Assembly (NCBI GenBank): GCA_030247855.1
Contig: JAPDRN010000079.1
Location: 105,838-169,837 of the forward strand
Direction of reading: 5' to 3'
Length of the DNA: 64,000 nucleotides
DNA from: Knufia peltigerae
Taxonomy: Eukaryota > Ascomycota > Eurotiomycetes > Chaetothyriales > Trichomeriaceae
Shown: positions 9,500-20,739 of the stretch, piece after piece
How the letters are laid out: every line of letters starts with the position of its first letter
Numbering within the stretch: position 1 is the stretch's first letter
The notes under the pieces: generated by a model
What the model saw: the letters and a program-made list of their open reading frames with translations, nothing else
Databases searched by the model: none
Told to the model about the DNA's origin: nothing
Made by a program: the position numbers and the translations under genes

Positions 9500-12400
9500 T
9501 CATTCTTCCTCTTCGTCCTCATCCTCATCTTCGTCCATTCCCTCGGCGACGTCGACGCTGAAAGCCATGCTCTGGTCGATACCCACGTACGAATCCGACA
9601 TGAGGAAAAGGGTCAGGTCCTTCTTTCCGGCCGTGGGCACGACGTACTCGAGTTTGGTGGCGAGGTTCTTGGTGATGGTCACCCTCTTGATGGCGAGCAG
9701 GGACCGGGTCTTTTCCTCGGCGACGACGAGCCACCAGTTTTCGAGCTTCTTGGCCGGGTAGAAGGGAGCGTGGACCGTCAGGTCGACCTCACCGGGACCT
9801 TCGTCCTCGTCTTCGTCGTCCTCGTCATCTCCACTCTCCCTGCTGATCTTGACGGCCAGGTAACTCGGGCTCCCGGCCGTGACCTCGTCCTTCTCCAACA
9901 CGTCAAACTCGAGCTCCAGACTGGGGTACTTTGAGTTTGTAAAGTTGGCGGCGTCGACGAGCTGTCGGTTCGTCAGGCCCATTTCGGCCACCAACTTGGC
10001 CTGGTCCGGGTTCTCGCTCGGGTCCATGGCGGTCATGAACTCGTCGACGTCCTTGACGTCGTGGCGGGCGAGGGTCTCGACGACGCGGTTGTCAAAGTGC
10101 GGGATCTGCAACAACGGGCTGTCGCGGTCCCACATGGCCTGCACGACCATCTGGGACATCTCCATGGCGTTCATGGCGTTGATGTGGCCCTCGCTGCTGA
10201 GCACGTCGACGCAGGCCGACAGCAGACTCAGGATCTTGGACACGATGACCTCCTGGTCCTTGGCCAGGTCGATGGGGAGCTGCATGCGCGAAAAGTGGGC
10301 CTGCAGCAGCACCATCGCCTTGAAGTGCGGGCTGTCGTACGCCGGCTCCGACATCTTGACGGGGACGCGGTCGTAGATGCGGCGCAGGATGTGGTCCTCG
10401 TGACGGCGCATCTGGATCCCCTCGAACTCCGTGGCCGAGGTGACAATCTCCAGCATGCCCTTGAGCTTGGTCCGGGCCGTCAGGGAAAGCAGAAACGTCT
10501 GCATCGTGATGAAGCTGATGTTGTAGTATGCGGCGATCATGGCCGGGTTGAGAGGCGACACCGAGTCGTCTTCGTCGTCGAGGTCGACGATCTTGGCTTC
10601 GCTCAGTTCTTTGAGCGTGGTCTCGACGAGTTCCGACAAGAACGTGCTTAGTCCTTCGTGCGACGTGTCATTCAGGCCGTAGAATGACGGATTCGCCAGC
10701 AGACGTCGGTAAAAGTACGTGTATGTTGTCCAGTCGACGGCGTCCTGCGTGGATGTGATGGTTTTGGTGCTGATTTCCGTCACAAAGGCGTCATGAAGAG
10801 ACAAGGCGAGATGGGACTCGATGGGCAGAGCCTCATTCAGGAACTTCTTGTAGTATTCTCGTCGGACCTGAGGCACCATGAGCACACCCTTGCCCAGTCG
10901 GTCTTGGCCGGGTCGAGACGAGCGGCCGAACATCTGCAGAATCTCGCTGATTTGGTAGTCGACGTACCGATGCTCACGGCCCTGGAAGTACTGTGTCCCC
11001 ATTATGATGACAAGGTGTGCAGTGAACGGTATCTCCCAGCAGACGTCCCGAGAGGCCAGCATGACCTGGATGGCGCCGATCTTGAAAAGATGTGACACGA
11101 TGCGCTTGTCGCTGGTCGAAAGTGCCTCGTGGTAATAGCCAATGCCGTGGCTTAGAGACTCAGCCAGGGCTCGCTCGTGGATGCGTTCCAGGAAGGGTGC
11201 CAGTTCATCAACATTGGTGTGAAGGAATCGTTGATCATCATCGTCCATGATGCAGGCTGAAAGGATATCAACTGCTGTGGCTCGGACTTGTTTCCTTCCA
11301 GGCACGAAGATGATGGCAGGCTTGTCAGCGGACAGCTGAAGTACTGCTTGATATGCAGGACGAGCCATGGCCATCATGAGCGAAGGGAAATGGGGGATGT
11401 TGAATGATTGAATGTGAAGTTCGAGACCGACAGGGCGGGCCATAGGGCTGAAGTTGTATATGGTATGCTTGTTCGCTCCAATCCATTCACCAACATCTCT
11501 GGCATTAGACAGAGGAACGCTCAGGCCGATGATTCGCATAGTGTTCTCAAGCTGGATGTGGATGTACTGCATTCTTGAGACGATGACCTCATAAATGGCA
11601 CCGTTCTCGCCTCCAAGCATGTGCAGCTCATCAGCGATGAACAATTCTACGTTTTGAACGTTCTTCCGACGTTGCCACTGTCTTGATAAGACATCCCACT
11701 GAGTCGGAGTCGCCAGGACAAGATCTGCCCGATCGAGTATTCGTAGATCAGCCGTGATCTCACCGGTAAGTGTAGAGATAGTCTTGCCACCAGCAATACT
11801 AGAAAGCCGCTCCTGCCAATCTGCAAAACGGTTGTCGACTAATTCCTGGAAAGGTGCCACATAGACTGCTTTGCCAGCTTCAGGGTTCTTCCAATGTTTC
11901 AACAAGGCAAATTCGGCACAGACAGTCTTGCCGCTCCCAGTAGGCGCACCAACGAACACGCTATCGTCGCTGTCGTACAGAGACTTGAAGACCTGAGTTT
12001 GGATCTTGTTGAATCGATCCCAGTTAGGATAGAGATCAACATATTCTTTGACTTTGAGTGCTTGTACTGGCACAGGTTGCAAATCCAAAAGCTGTGTATG
12101 TGGCGGGAATCGTTCTGGTAGAATGAGTTTCTGGAATGACACTGGAACTCGAGTCTCTGAATGCATCCATCGGTCCGACAGTAGTGTAATGAAGTAGTTT
12201 GGTGGGATGGGCTCGCTGATGGGCACAGTAAAGTCAACCAGATGCTCAGTCATGTCGCCTTCGGCGAATTCTTTTCGTAGAATGAATTGATCGTGGAAAA
12301 GAATCTCTTCGCCGTCACAATCTTCAACAAGAATCCAAAACGATTCCGCAGTACCATGCAAAGCATCATCCCAGACGAAGTTTGGTGTAATGGTGAGCTC

Positions 12401-15400
12401 AACATGCAGCATCGACCTTGTCATGGGTTGGACTTGTGCTTGTACCTCCAGTCGTGGAAATTTCGACACGAGGTCGCAGACAACCCGGCCGGCCTTTGGC
12501 AATCCCAGCAACTCCCCCATTCGAGGAGGGTCAAGGTCAAAGTAGCTTGACCAAGGAACTTCCATTCGCTCAGCCTTTTGAATGTACTCCCTGGGGCACA
12601 TTGGGAACTGTCTCAACGGGGTCATAGTGGGCCACATCCGCTTCTCTGCCATCTTGCAGAGATCAAGTGCAACCTTGGCAACAGAGGCCCAGCCCTTCCT
12701 CAAGCATATCTCAAAGATGGCTCGAAGGATACGACCTGCGGACTGTGTGACGTACACGAGATCTGCCATAAGCGCAAGACCTTCTAATTTGAGCCTAGAA
12801 ATAAATGCTTGGAGCAGAACATTGATCTTGGCCTGTGGTTCCTCCATACCCTCTTTGACAGGTATTGGAACTCTGCCTAGCAGTTTCGCCAATTCGAGCT
12901 TCTCGTCTTGCCGCACAGGAATATACTTGAACTCGTCGCTAAGAGCAAACACGCGGAAGAGCTCGATTGTGCTGATCGAGGGCTGCAGATGCATGTTGTA
13001 GGTCAGCATGGAGTGGTGGGTGATATAATAATGAGAAGCAATCCGGCCAAGGTCTGTAGCTTGCAGTTTACCAGCCGTCTTGTCATACTTGACCAGACCT
13101 GCCTTTTCGAGGACTACGGCTGCAGAGTGGATAAGGTCGACTCTCTTCTGCTCAAGAGCATCGTCATTGCTGTAGTCCGCGCCAACGCTGTAGAGACCTG
13201 GAGACCTGATCATCCTGACGAATAGATAGGTATAACCTAGCCATTCGACTCCCTGGTCTCTGCTTTGGACATTACCAAGGACAATTTCGGCATTCAAATT
13301 GTCTGCAAGTTTGCTCATGAGCTGACTTTCGATCGGTAATTGTTGATTCAATAAAGACAGGTAATATTGTATCTCTGCTTGCGATGTGATGATGATGCCT
13401 TCGCCGTACACATCATACTGCGGTCGACCAGCACGACCCAACATCTGGAGAACGTCTTGAGGGCTGAGCTCAACCCAGCTACCCTTTTCAGGAGAATATA
13501 CCTGAGTGCCTTTGATGATGACTGTATGAGCTGGAAGATTGACACCCCAAGCAAGAGTGGCAGTACAGACGAGGACGCGAAGAGATCCATCAGAGAAGAG
13601 GTCTTCAACCGAAGAACGATCAGCAGCACTCATACCGGCGTGGTGGATACCAAAGCCATACGGCATGAGATCCTTCAAATTCGCATCATGAACTTGATCA
13701 GCTTCCTCTTGTAGGATTTGCCTGCTTGCTGCGTCTGTACGCATGATCTGGCCGATTGTCTCAGCCTCCACGGCTTTGTCGCGAATGTATTTGGCGGTTT
13801 TGGCGGTCTCTTTCCGAGAGTGTACGAATATCAGCATCTGCTGCTGGTTTGTGCCGACATGTTCCATGACCTTCGCGTAACAGACATCGTTCATGGTCTT
13901 GAGCATCTTGATGGCTTTTTTGTCTGTAACGCCAATAAACTCTTGTCGAAGGGGACAGGGTCTGAACGAGCCGTCGAAGTGGAACATACCCTTCTCAGGG
14001 TCGACGCGGAGAAACGTAGCCACATCTCTATAGTTGGGTAAAGTGGCACTCAACCCGACAATCCGCACAGGGTCGCCAGTCTGCTCAATTTTCCTGATTG
14101 TTCTGCTAACAATGCTTTCTAGCACGGGACCACGATCATCGTGCAGTAAATGGATTTCATCGATGATTATGAGCCGAACAAGCCTGGTGTAGCTGAGGTC
14201 GGTGGCTTTTCGAGTGATGACATCCCACTTCTCCGGAGTTGTTACAATTACTTGAGTATCCGCGATTTGTTGCTTGGTGAGTTGTCGGTCTCCAGTCAAC
14301 TCAGAAACTCGGATCCCGTATGACTCTAGCCGTTTGCCAAAGTTACCTACTTGCTCTTGAACCAAAGCCTTGAGTGGAGCAATATAGATGATTTTGAAGT
14401 CATCCAACATGATCTCTCCGGTCTCTGGATTTCGGTGCTTGCCGATTTCTCGAAGCATAGTAAGCATCGCCACGTTCGTTTTGCCCGATCCAGTAGGCGC
14501 ACAGACTAGCATATTGCCATCATCGCCAAAGGCCGAGGGATAGCACTTTGACTGAATTCTGTTGAGGCTTTTCGCAGAACCAAAGCCTTGCCTGGCCCAG
14601 TCTGGTAAGTCGCTCGTCGGTATCAACTTCTCGCCAGGATCTACCCTGGCCTTGGGCGCAGGAACATGGATCTCTTCGTAGCCCTTGAAAGTCCGTTTAG
14701 TTGAACCTTGAGGTAAGACGACTTTTGGATTCGTCATCAGGTGGTTCCCTTGCTCGAAGACCAAATTCTCGAGATTGATCAGTCGCTGAGGCTGCAAGCC
14801 ACCAGATAAAGTGCCGTCTTTCTTCTCTTCTTGCGACTCGGTTTGTGCTTTTGGAACGTCAATATCCATTAGATCGAGTTTCATCTTCTTGGAAGGTCGA
14901 GGGCCTTCGGCACCGGTGTCTTGATTGCCCACCAGTTCATCCAGAATGGCTCTTTGGCCAGCTTCGACCATCTCGACCTCCAGAAGATTTCGAGCGTCAG
15001 TATCCTCGGCCACCCTCCGCCATCTGGTAGCCCAGACGATTCTGTCACGGTTGGTCACGAATTTGCCAACTATTTCTGGATGCTCATAATCAAACAAGTC
15101 CATCAAGTCGTTCTCGATATCACGAAGAGAGATTTCTTCGCCCTCGAGTGATTTTCCGGATAGGATTTGCAGTGCATCTTGGGTCTTCTGTTGTTGAACG
15201 TGGGCATCTGAGTATATTGAACCAATCTGTCGCTGAAGCCAGTATGCGTCGATTTCATGAATAGGCACAAGATCGGAGTCCTCCCTTTTCCGTCGCGAGG
15301 CCTCCGCGATGCCACTGTCTAAAACCATTTCTGTGTCTTCCTCATCAGGATCAACATCAGGCACGCCCGCACCTCCTGCTGTTGCAGCTTCATCATCGGG

Positions 15401-16165
15401 CTGATCTTGGATGTCGTCCTCCTCGTCGGAGTCTTCATCCTCGTCTCGGACCTCGTATGTTCTGGCAATTCCGTCTTCGTCTTCATCGTCCTCGTCAAAC
15501 ACGACGGCAACACCTTGCCGGTCGTCAAGCTCAGCTTCGTCGCCATCGTCCATGTCTTCATCTTCATCTTGAGCATCATAATCTGTAATCTTTTTGCCCA
15601 GATTGACGAGTTCGTTGAATTCCTTCGGCGTCATTGTTGTCCCAACAATTTCGTCCACCTCTTTCTTCTTGTCCAAATCCTTCATGTTTTCGTCTTTCAA
15701 GAATTCGAGGATAGCATCGGCTGCGCTTCGGACAATCTCTTGAGAAACATCGCCCAGTGCATTTGCAGTCACGGTGAGCAGTAGGTCGTAGGTGGCTCGG
15801 GTGGCAGGAGTTCTAGGACGATACTTAAGCCCTTCTATCAGTGCATCACCAGCAGACAGAATGCCAGCACCTCGGGTCTGGGCAGGCTCACCCCTCTTTC
15901 GTTTCCGCCGTTCTCGTTCCAAAACGTCCTCGCCTTCGTGGATTGTGCCTCTCTCCACTCCAAGCCCGGGCGCCATTTTCTTCTGCTTGGGTGCTTGGTC
16001 TCGAGCAACTCGTGAGCCCATGTCCCGAATGTTCAGTCGGCCCGCTAGCGATTCGGGGTCTCCAGTGTTCTCATCCTTGTTTCGCGAGTACAACCGGCGG
16101 TCGGCCTGGAGAACCAGGTTCGACATCGCCGAGTACTTGTATTGGGAAATATTTGGGTCCGCCAT
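9500..16165 (-). CDS. brr2: U5 snRNP RNA helicase BRR2 (SNRNP200)
   Basis: Ski2-like DExD/H helicase that unwinds U4/U6 during spliceosome activation; nuclear, part of the U5 and tri-snRNP. One uninterrupted ORF of 2221 codons, close to the family's usual 2100-2200. The N-terminus (SQYKYSAMSNLVLQADRR) is the conserved Brr2 start. An acidic stretch (about residues 195-300) follows, then two helicase cassettes each with a Sec63 unit. Cassette 1 has APTGSGKTNVAML (about 555) and DEIHLLHDDRG (about 668). Cassette 2 has APTGSGKTVCAEF (about 1410) and ADELHMLGG (about 1511), the usual degenerate motif of the inactive second cassette. QMLGRAGRPQYD and QMFGRSSRPGQD are the two motif VI versions. The C-terminus is acidic. 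It is intronless, and its 3' half is clearly richer in GC than its 5' half. Confidence 0.98.
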   Translation of the reverse strand: MADPNISQYKYSAMSNLVLQADRRLYSRNKDENTGDPESLAGRLNIRDMGSRVARDQAPKQKKMAPGLGVERGTIHEGEDVLERERRKRKRGEPAQTRGAGILSAGDALIEGLKYRPRTPATRATYDLLLTVTANALGDVSQEIVRSAADAILEFLKDENMKDLDKKKEVDEIVGTTMTPKEFNELVNLGKKITDYDAQDEDEDMDDGDEAELDDRQGVAVVFDEDDEDEDGIARTYEVRDEDEDSDEEDDIQDQPDDEAATAGGAGVPDVDPDEEDTEMVLDSGIAEASRRKREDSDLVPIHEIDAYWLQRQIGSIYSDAHVQQQKTQDALQILSGKSLEGEEISLRDIENDLMDLFDYEHPEIVGKFVTNRDRIVWATRWRRVAEDTDARNLLEVEMVEAGQRAILDELVGNQDTGAEGPRPSKKMKLDLMDIDVPKAQTESQEEKKDGTLSGGLQPQRLINLENLVFEQGNHLMTNPKVVLPQGSTKRTFKGYEEIHVPAPKARVDPGEKLIPTSDLPDWARQGFGSAKSLNRIQSKCYPSAFGDDGNMLVCAPTGSGKTNVAMLTMLREIGKHRNPETGEIMLDDFKIIYIAPLKALVQEQVGNFGKRLESYGIRVSELTGDRQLTKQQIADTQVIVTTPEKWDVITRKATDLSYTRLVRLIIIDEIHLLHDDRGPVLESIVSRTIRKIEQTGDPVRIVGLSATLPNYRDVATFLRVDPEKGMFHFDGSFRPCPLRQEFIGVTDKKAIKMLKTMNDVCYAKVMEHVGTNQQQMLIFVHSRKETAKTAKYIRDKAVEAETIGQIMRTDAASRQILQEEADQVHDANLKDLMPYGFGIHHAGMSAADRSSVEDLFSDGSLRVLVCTATLAWGVNLPAHTVIIKGTQVYSPEKGSWVELSPQDVLQMLGRAGRPQYDVYGEGIIITSQAEIQYYLSLLNQQLPIESQLMSKLADNLNAEIVLGNVQSRDQGVEWLGYTYLFVRMIRSPGLYSVGADYSNDDALEQKRVDLIHSAAVVLEKAGLVKYDKTAGKLQATDLGRIASHYYITHHSMLTYNMHLQPSISTIELFRVFALSDEFKYIPVRQDEKLELAKLLGRVPIPVKEGMEEPQAKINVLLQAFISRLKLEGLALMADLVYVTQSAGRILRAIFEICLRKGWASVAKVALDLCKMAEKRMWPTMTPLRQFPMCPREYIQKAERMEVPWSSYFDLDPPRMGELLGLPKAGRVVCDLVSKFPRLEVQAQVQPMTRSMLHVELTITPNFVWDDALHGTAESFWILVEDCDGEEILFHDQFILRKEFAEGDMTEHLVDFTVPISEPIPPNYFITLLSDRWMHSETRVPVSFQKLILPERFPPHTQLLDLQPVPVQALKVKEYVDLYPNWDRFNKIQTQVFKSLYDSDDSVFVGAPTGSGKTVCAEFALLKHWKNPEAGKAVYVAPFQELVDNRFADWQERLSSIAGGKTISTLTGEITADLRILDRADLVLATPTQWDVLSRQWQRRKNVQNVELFIADELHMLGGENGAIYEVIVSRMQYIHIQLENTMRIIGLSVPLSNARDVGEWIGANKHTIYNFSPMARPVGLELHIQSFNIPHFPSLMMAMARPAYQAVLQLSADKPAIIFVPGRKQVRATAVDILSACIMDDDDQRFLHTNVDELAPFLERIHERALAESLSHGIGYYHEALSTSDKRIVSHLFKIGAIQVMLASRDVCWEIPFTAHLVIIMGTQYFQGREHRYVDYQISEILQMFGRSSRPGQDRLGKGVLMVPQVRREYYKKFLNEALPIESHLALSLHDAFVTEISTKTITSTQDAVDWTTYTYFYRRLLANPSFYGLNDTSHEGLSTFLSELVETTLKELSEAKIVDLDDEDDSVSPLNPAMIAAYYNISFITMQTFLLSLTARTKLKGMLEIVTSATEFEGIQMRRHEDHILRRIYDRVPVKMSEPAYDSPHFKAMVLLQAHFSRMQLPIDLAKDQEVIVSKILSLLSACVDVLSSEGHINAMNAMEMSQMVVQAMWDRDSPLLQIPHFDNRVVETLARHDVKDVDEFMTAMDPSENPDQAKLVAEMGLTNRQLVDAANFTNSKYPSLELEFDVLEKDEVTAGSPSYLAVKISRESGDDEDDEDEDEGPGEVDLTVHAPFYPAKKLENWWLVVAEEKTRSLLAIKRVTITKNLATKLEYVVPTAGKKDLTLFLMSDSYVGIDQSMAFSVDVAEGMDEDEDEDEEEE

Positions 16166-16793
16166 CTTGCTCGATTTCGTGGCGATCTCAGAATTTCGTA
16201 GGAGAGTTTATGATTCGTGTGGAATGAAGGGAATCTGTTGACTGTTCAATGTTGTTTCATGGCTTCCAAATGCATTCAGCATCAAAGACACCAGCAGAAA
16301 GTCCCAGTACTCTGCCCGCCTTCGCGCTGGAGAAGTGATCTAGGCGGCTAACGTCTTGATTGTTGCAGGCTGAAGAAAAGTCCATGTCTCCAAATTTCAT
16401 CTCGCGCATTGAGTGGGGCGACTCGCGTAACTTTCTCTTTTTGGGATATCAACCTTAGCGACTATAGTGAGCACTAAAACTATCTTGCTGTGTCCTTCCA
16501 TAAAGTTATAAAGAGCTATGCCCTACAGGCTCTTTACTATTGATACATTTAAGTATATACTGAAGGAGCAACCTATCAGTCTCACAAGCTTAACTCACGC
16601 GCCGTGTGGCAAAAAAACTCTTTCTCAGTCATTGAGAGTAGTCTTATCCTTATGATAAGGTTCACTGTGCTCCCAATTGTCAAAAGCTGCCTAGATTGAT
16701 CACACATATGAAATGTCTCCCTCGTAAAACATGCCAAGAACACACATTAACCACGACCACAGACTCTGAAAACTCATACTAGGTCCACCAATT
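16166..16793. other. Intergenic: BRR2 promoter and P450 3' region
   Basis: AT-richer spacer upstream of BRR2 and downstream of the P450 gene. No gene, repeat or RNA recognised. Confidence 0.45.
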
Positions 16794-18565
16794 TCATACC
16801 GTGGTAAGTCTCAGGGGCATGCCTTGAGAGGGCTTCGTTGTGACTGAGCCTGCACGGAAAGGTCGATAGTTCGGATCCTTGAGTTCTATACTAAAAGTTC
16901 CGACCAGCACGGCGAGCAAAGAACGCAACTCTGCCTTTGCAAAGCCCTGTCCAATGCAGCTTCTTGGACCGTGTAGGAACGTCATCAACGAGTAGTTACT
17001 TTGTGCGCCTCCCGAATTGTTTGGCTTGCCAGTGTCTTTGTCGATCCAACGAGACGGCTTGAACTCATCTGCGTCAGGACCCCAATGCTGTGGCGAGCGG
17101 TTGATCCCGTAGGGGGACAGGAGGATCATTGTGCCCTTCTTCACAGGGTATCCCAATATGGTGGTTGGCCTGATGGTAACTCGCAGAGACTGAGGGACTG
17201 TTGAATACAGACGAAAGGTTTCGTTACATACACCATTCAAGATGGGCATTGACTCCAACGTTCCTGCAAGGTCAAAGGCCTGGGTATCAGCCGTGAAGTT
17301 TAGAGGAATGTTGGCACGTATTTCCTCCCGTAGCTGGGTCTGTATCTCTGGATGGCGAGCGAGCAGGTATGCCGCCCACTCTAGTGTTGAAGAAGTGGTT
17401 TCATGCCTATGTACATGTCAGAATAGCCTTACAGCGAAGTGGAACGCGGAGGATGTTAGTTGGGAACTGAACTGGTGGCAAGGCTTACCCAGCTGCGAGG
17501 AACGTGAGAAGTTGATCAACCAATTGTTCATCAGAGAAATCATTGGACTCGATTAGCTTCGACAACAAATCGGCGGATCCTTGCCCATTGATTTTGATGG
17601 ATCTCTTCTTCTCGGCAACAAACTGTCTGCAAAGGATCCTGAGCTTGTCCGTTTGCTGGGTTAACCACCTGTCTACGTCGATCCAAGGCAGAAATCGAAG
17701 CAGCCATTTCATTCCTAGGAGACTTAGTACGAACAAGAGCTGTAACTCACGAGAAGGAGTCATTATCTGCTCGTATAGTTGGGCAAGCTCGTCATCATTG
17801 TCGTTGATGGTGTGAAAGTCATGACCCATCGCCGCTCCCCCGATGATATCCAAGGTTACCTTGGGAGCCCAATAGGCGAGATCGCTGACACCCGCAATGC
17901 CTGAGCTTGTTCCACTGACGAGGTCTGTTTTGATTCTGTCGACCACTTCAAGTGACTTTTGCCAGAAGATAGGATAGAGCTGTTTGATGTGACGAAAGCT
18001 GAAGCTTGGTTGGATGTGTCTGCGCTGAAACTTATGCACATCCCCTTCGACAACTACCAACCCATCACCTAAGATTCTTGCGAGGAATTCTGCTGCACTA
18101 GGAGGCTTGATAAAGTCGTAATTCCTCGTCACCAGGACTTCGGCAATAGCTTGTGGAGTTGTTATACACAGTGCCTCGGAGTTAAAGAAGCCTCTGACAC
18201 GAATGAGGCCATCATTCGGTACTTCTCTTAGCCACCGAGCCTGTTCTTGTCCAAGAGGTTGCTTGACTCTCGCCGGCATGTGTCCAATAAATGGATAGGC
18301 TCCCTGTCAACAAATGTTATCATGCAGATGGTAAGCGACCCAAACTCTGGCTCTTGCATACCTTGGGTTCTGGCAGATGTCGAAGCGGACTTATGAAGAA
18401 GGGATATATCCATATTCGATATATACCCCATGACAGAGAGCAAATACCTATTAGAGCTAGGAAGTACAATCGCCACGAGTCCGAATCGTCTCGAGGCCGA
18501 AGAATGTCCAAGGCTGCGGCGTTGACTTTGCCGAAGAAAACGTATAGGAATACTGAAACGCGCAT
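16794..18565 (-). CDS. Cytochrome P450 monooxygenase, membrane-anchored
   Basis: Microsomal P450 of about 543 codons. Exons 18565-18362, 18303-17489 and 17406-16794 join in frame (donors GTATGC and GTAAGC). ATG 18565 is the first in frame. A hydrophobic anchor (YFLALIGICSLSWGIYRIWI) is followed by a proline-containing hinge. The I-helix oxygen-binding motif AAGHETTSS is rebuilt exactly across the second intron, which supports that junction. The K-helix ExxR is ETFR, and the heme loop is FLHGPRSCIGQGFA with the thiolate Cys. Substrate unknown. Neighbours are housekeeping genes (BRR2 and a kinase), so there is no cluster context. CYP family assignment would need a database comparison. Confidence 0.93.
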
Positions 18566-19317
18566 GATGAAGGTGGTCAATTAAGAGAAGACCCTTTTGG
18601 GGAGGAAATCCTGAGCGGATACGTCTCTGTTCATATGTGTGTAGTTAGTTGAACGCATATGATTCTGGCAAATCTGAGCCTCGGTATATATGGGCTTTCG
18701 AAGCCATTCTTCATCGATGACTGGCTGGCCAGAGTAAGTCGATGGGACTCCAAGGCAAGATGTTGGTCCGACTCTCCCCAAGTCTATCAGGATCAGGAAA
18801 TGGTTCTGTAGATTATCCTTGAACCGCGGAACAAGATGTGTGAAGACACAGGCAACAACTTTGGATCAGTTTCATCCGCCGGTGCCGTCTTTGCGCAGTA
18901 GATCCCTATAGCACTCCGTACCTCCATCGGCCTACTAAAGTACTCCTCCGTACAGGACATCACCTAAGGCAGGGTACGGGGTACGAGTACGAGTGGTTCG
19001 GAGTTGGACAATACTCGTGGTCTCACCCCAGCTTCCGATCCAGTCCAGCCCCCATGTGTTTGCTGGTGGTATTATTGTAGTGAACCTCTGGCGACGTCTT
19101 TCTTGCCAACGACCATCTCCTGCAGCTTCACACCCCTGAGATACGCGAGGTGTCCACGCGCTCGCCAAAGGACTCCCTGCCCATGATTACTTCGTTCTCA
19201 TAGTTTGCGACACAACACTGCTGTTCCGACCCCGTCTCTGAAGCCCTCCTCACCAAGAACACATACTCCTTGACGCCTGCGCAGGCTTACGCCCTACACT
19301 TTGCACCCCTGCCAGCG
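18566..19317. other. Intergenic: divergent promoter, P450 and kinase
   Basis: Separates the leftward P450 from the rightward kinase. It carries two CTCCGTAC-type motifs (18912-18921 and 18946-18953) and GTACGAGTACGAG-like direct repeats near 18980. No ORF with recognisable content. Confidence 0.45.
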
Positions 19318-20739
19318 ATGGCACAAACACTCATGGACGTATTCTACTCCTTAGGAAGTTGCGTATGTTGCTTTCCGAGCACTCCGCAGTTGAAGATAAA
19401 TCATAGAAGCTTTCGCATGTTGAGACTACTAGGCGAGGTATATTCTGCCCTTGGTACCAAATTTCCTTCGGGATACAACATACCACTGACACTTCCATCC
19501 TAGGGCGGCTTCTCCTATGTATACCTTGTCCAAGACACGTCTGACTCGACACTCTATGCCCTTAAAAAGATTCGTTGCCCGTTCGGCCAGGAATCCGTGT
19601 CCCAGGCCCTCAAAGAAGTCGAAGCCTACACCCTCTTCGCCCCTCACCCAAACATCATTCACAGCATCGACCACGCCGTACAAAACGACTCAAGCACCAA
19701 AGTCTCCGGCATCGGCAATGACTCTTCCTCCTCCTCCAAGACCGTCTACATCCTCTTACCATACTACCGGCGTGGCAACCTCCAAGACATGATCAACGCC
19801 AACCTCGTCAACCACACACGGTTTGGCGAGCGACGCCTCATGCAAATGATGCTGGGCGTCTGCAAGGCCCTCAAAGCCATGCACCAATACCACGTACGCA
19901 ACACTCCCTCGAGGGCCGCCGCCCAAGCGATCCGTGAAGAAGCAGCCAACGAAGACGCCGATGCTGCTCGGCGCAAAGCCCAATCCCGCACCCAGAAGCG
20001 CAGCATGACGGCAGACGAGACCCATCAACAAGACCTGGCCACAGAACAAGAACAGCCGCTCATGCCCGAGGGCGAGATCACGCGTGCACAAGAGGGCAAA
20101 GAACCGGGCGACACCCGCGCCTACGCCCACCGCGACATCAAGCCCGGCAACATCATGATCTCGGACGACGGCCGCATGCCCATCCTAATGGACCTGGGCA
20201 GTCTCGCACCAAGCCCTACGCCCATCACGTCGCGCTCGCAAGCGATTGCCGTCCAAGACATCGCGGCCGAACATTCCACCATGCCCTACCGAGCACCGGA
20301 ACTATTCGACGTCAAGACCGGGAGCGTGATCGACACGAAGGTCGACATCTGGTCTCTCGGCTGCACAATGTACGCCTGCCTGGTCGGTAAATCGCCTTTC
20401 GAAGCACGCAGCGACGAAACCGGTGGAAGTCTGAGTATATGTGTGCTGAGTGGGGACTGGAGATGGCCTGGCGAGGGCAACGCAAACAAGGGCAAAGCTC
20501 CTTCAAGATCGAACACGCAGCAATCCGTAGCCAACGGCGCCGCCGCCGCTCCCGAACCGACCAACCCAGGGGACAGGGTGTACCCTCACCCTGCTGCCAG
20601 GGAAGTCGTGCGACGGTGTCTCCAGGTGGAACCGTCAGAAAGGCCCGATGTCGATGAACTCATGACCCTCATCGACACGTGCTTGAGTGAACTGCCCGAG
20701 GACGACGAGGGTGGTGGTCCCTCGGACACCGACTTATAG
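19318..20739 (+). CDS. env7: Ser/Thr protein kinase, Env7/STK16 (NAK) family
   Basis: Two exons, 19318-19437 and 19504-20739, giving about 451 codons. Exon 1 has a Cys-rich start (SLGSCVCCFPS) like the acylated N-terminus of Env7/STK16, then LLGEGGFSYVYLVQD as the glycine loop (spliced at GE/GG). The catalytic Lys is in YALKKIRC, the catalytic loop is AHRDIKPGN, and the metal motif is DLGS in place of DFG, which is typical of the family. MPYRAPELFDV and DIWSLGCTMYACL are the activation segment and helix F. Yeast Env7 acts at the vacuole membrane in fusion control; a vacuolar/Golgi membrane role is inferred. Odd: about 75 polar, Gln/Glu/Ala-rich residues are inserted between helix E and the catalytic loop (about residues 172-246). 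Confidence 0.92.

Noticed and set aside
10061..10651. 196-codon plus-strand open frame opposite BRR2
   Set aside because: His/Val/Leu/Asp-rich translation typical of antisense of a GC-biased gene; no motif.
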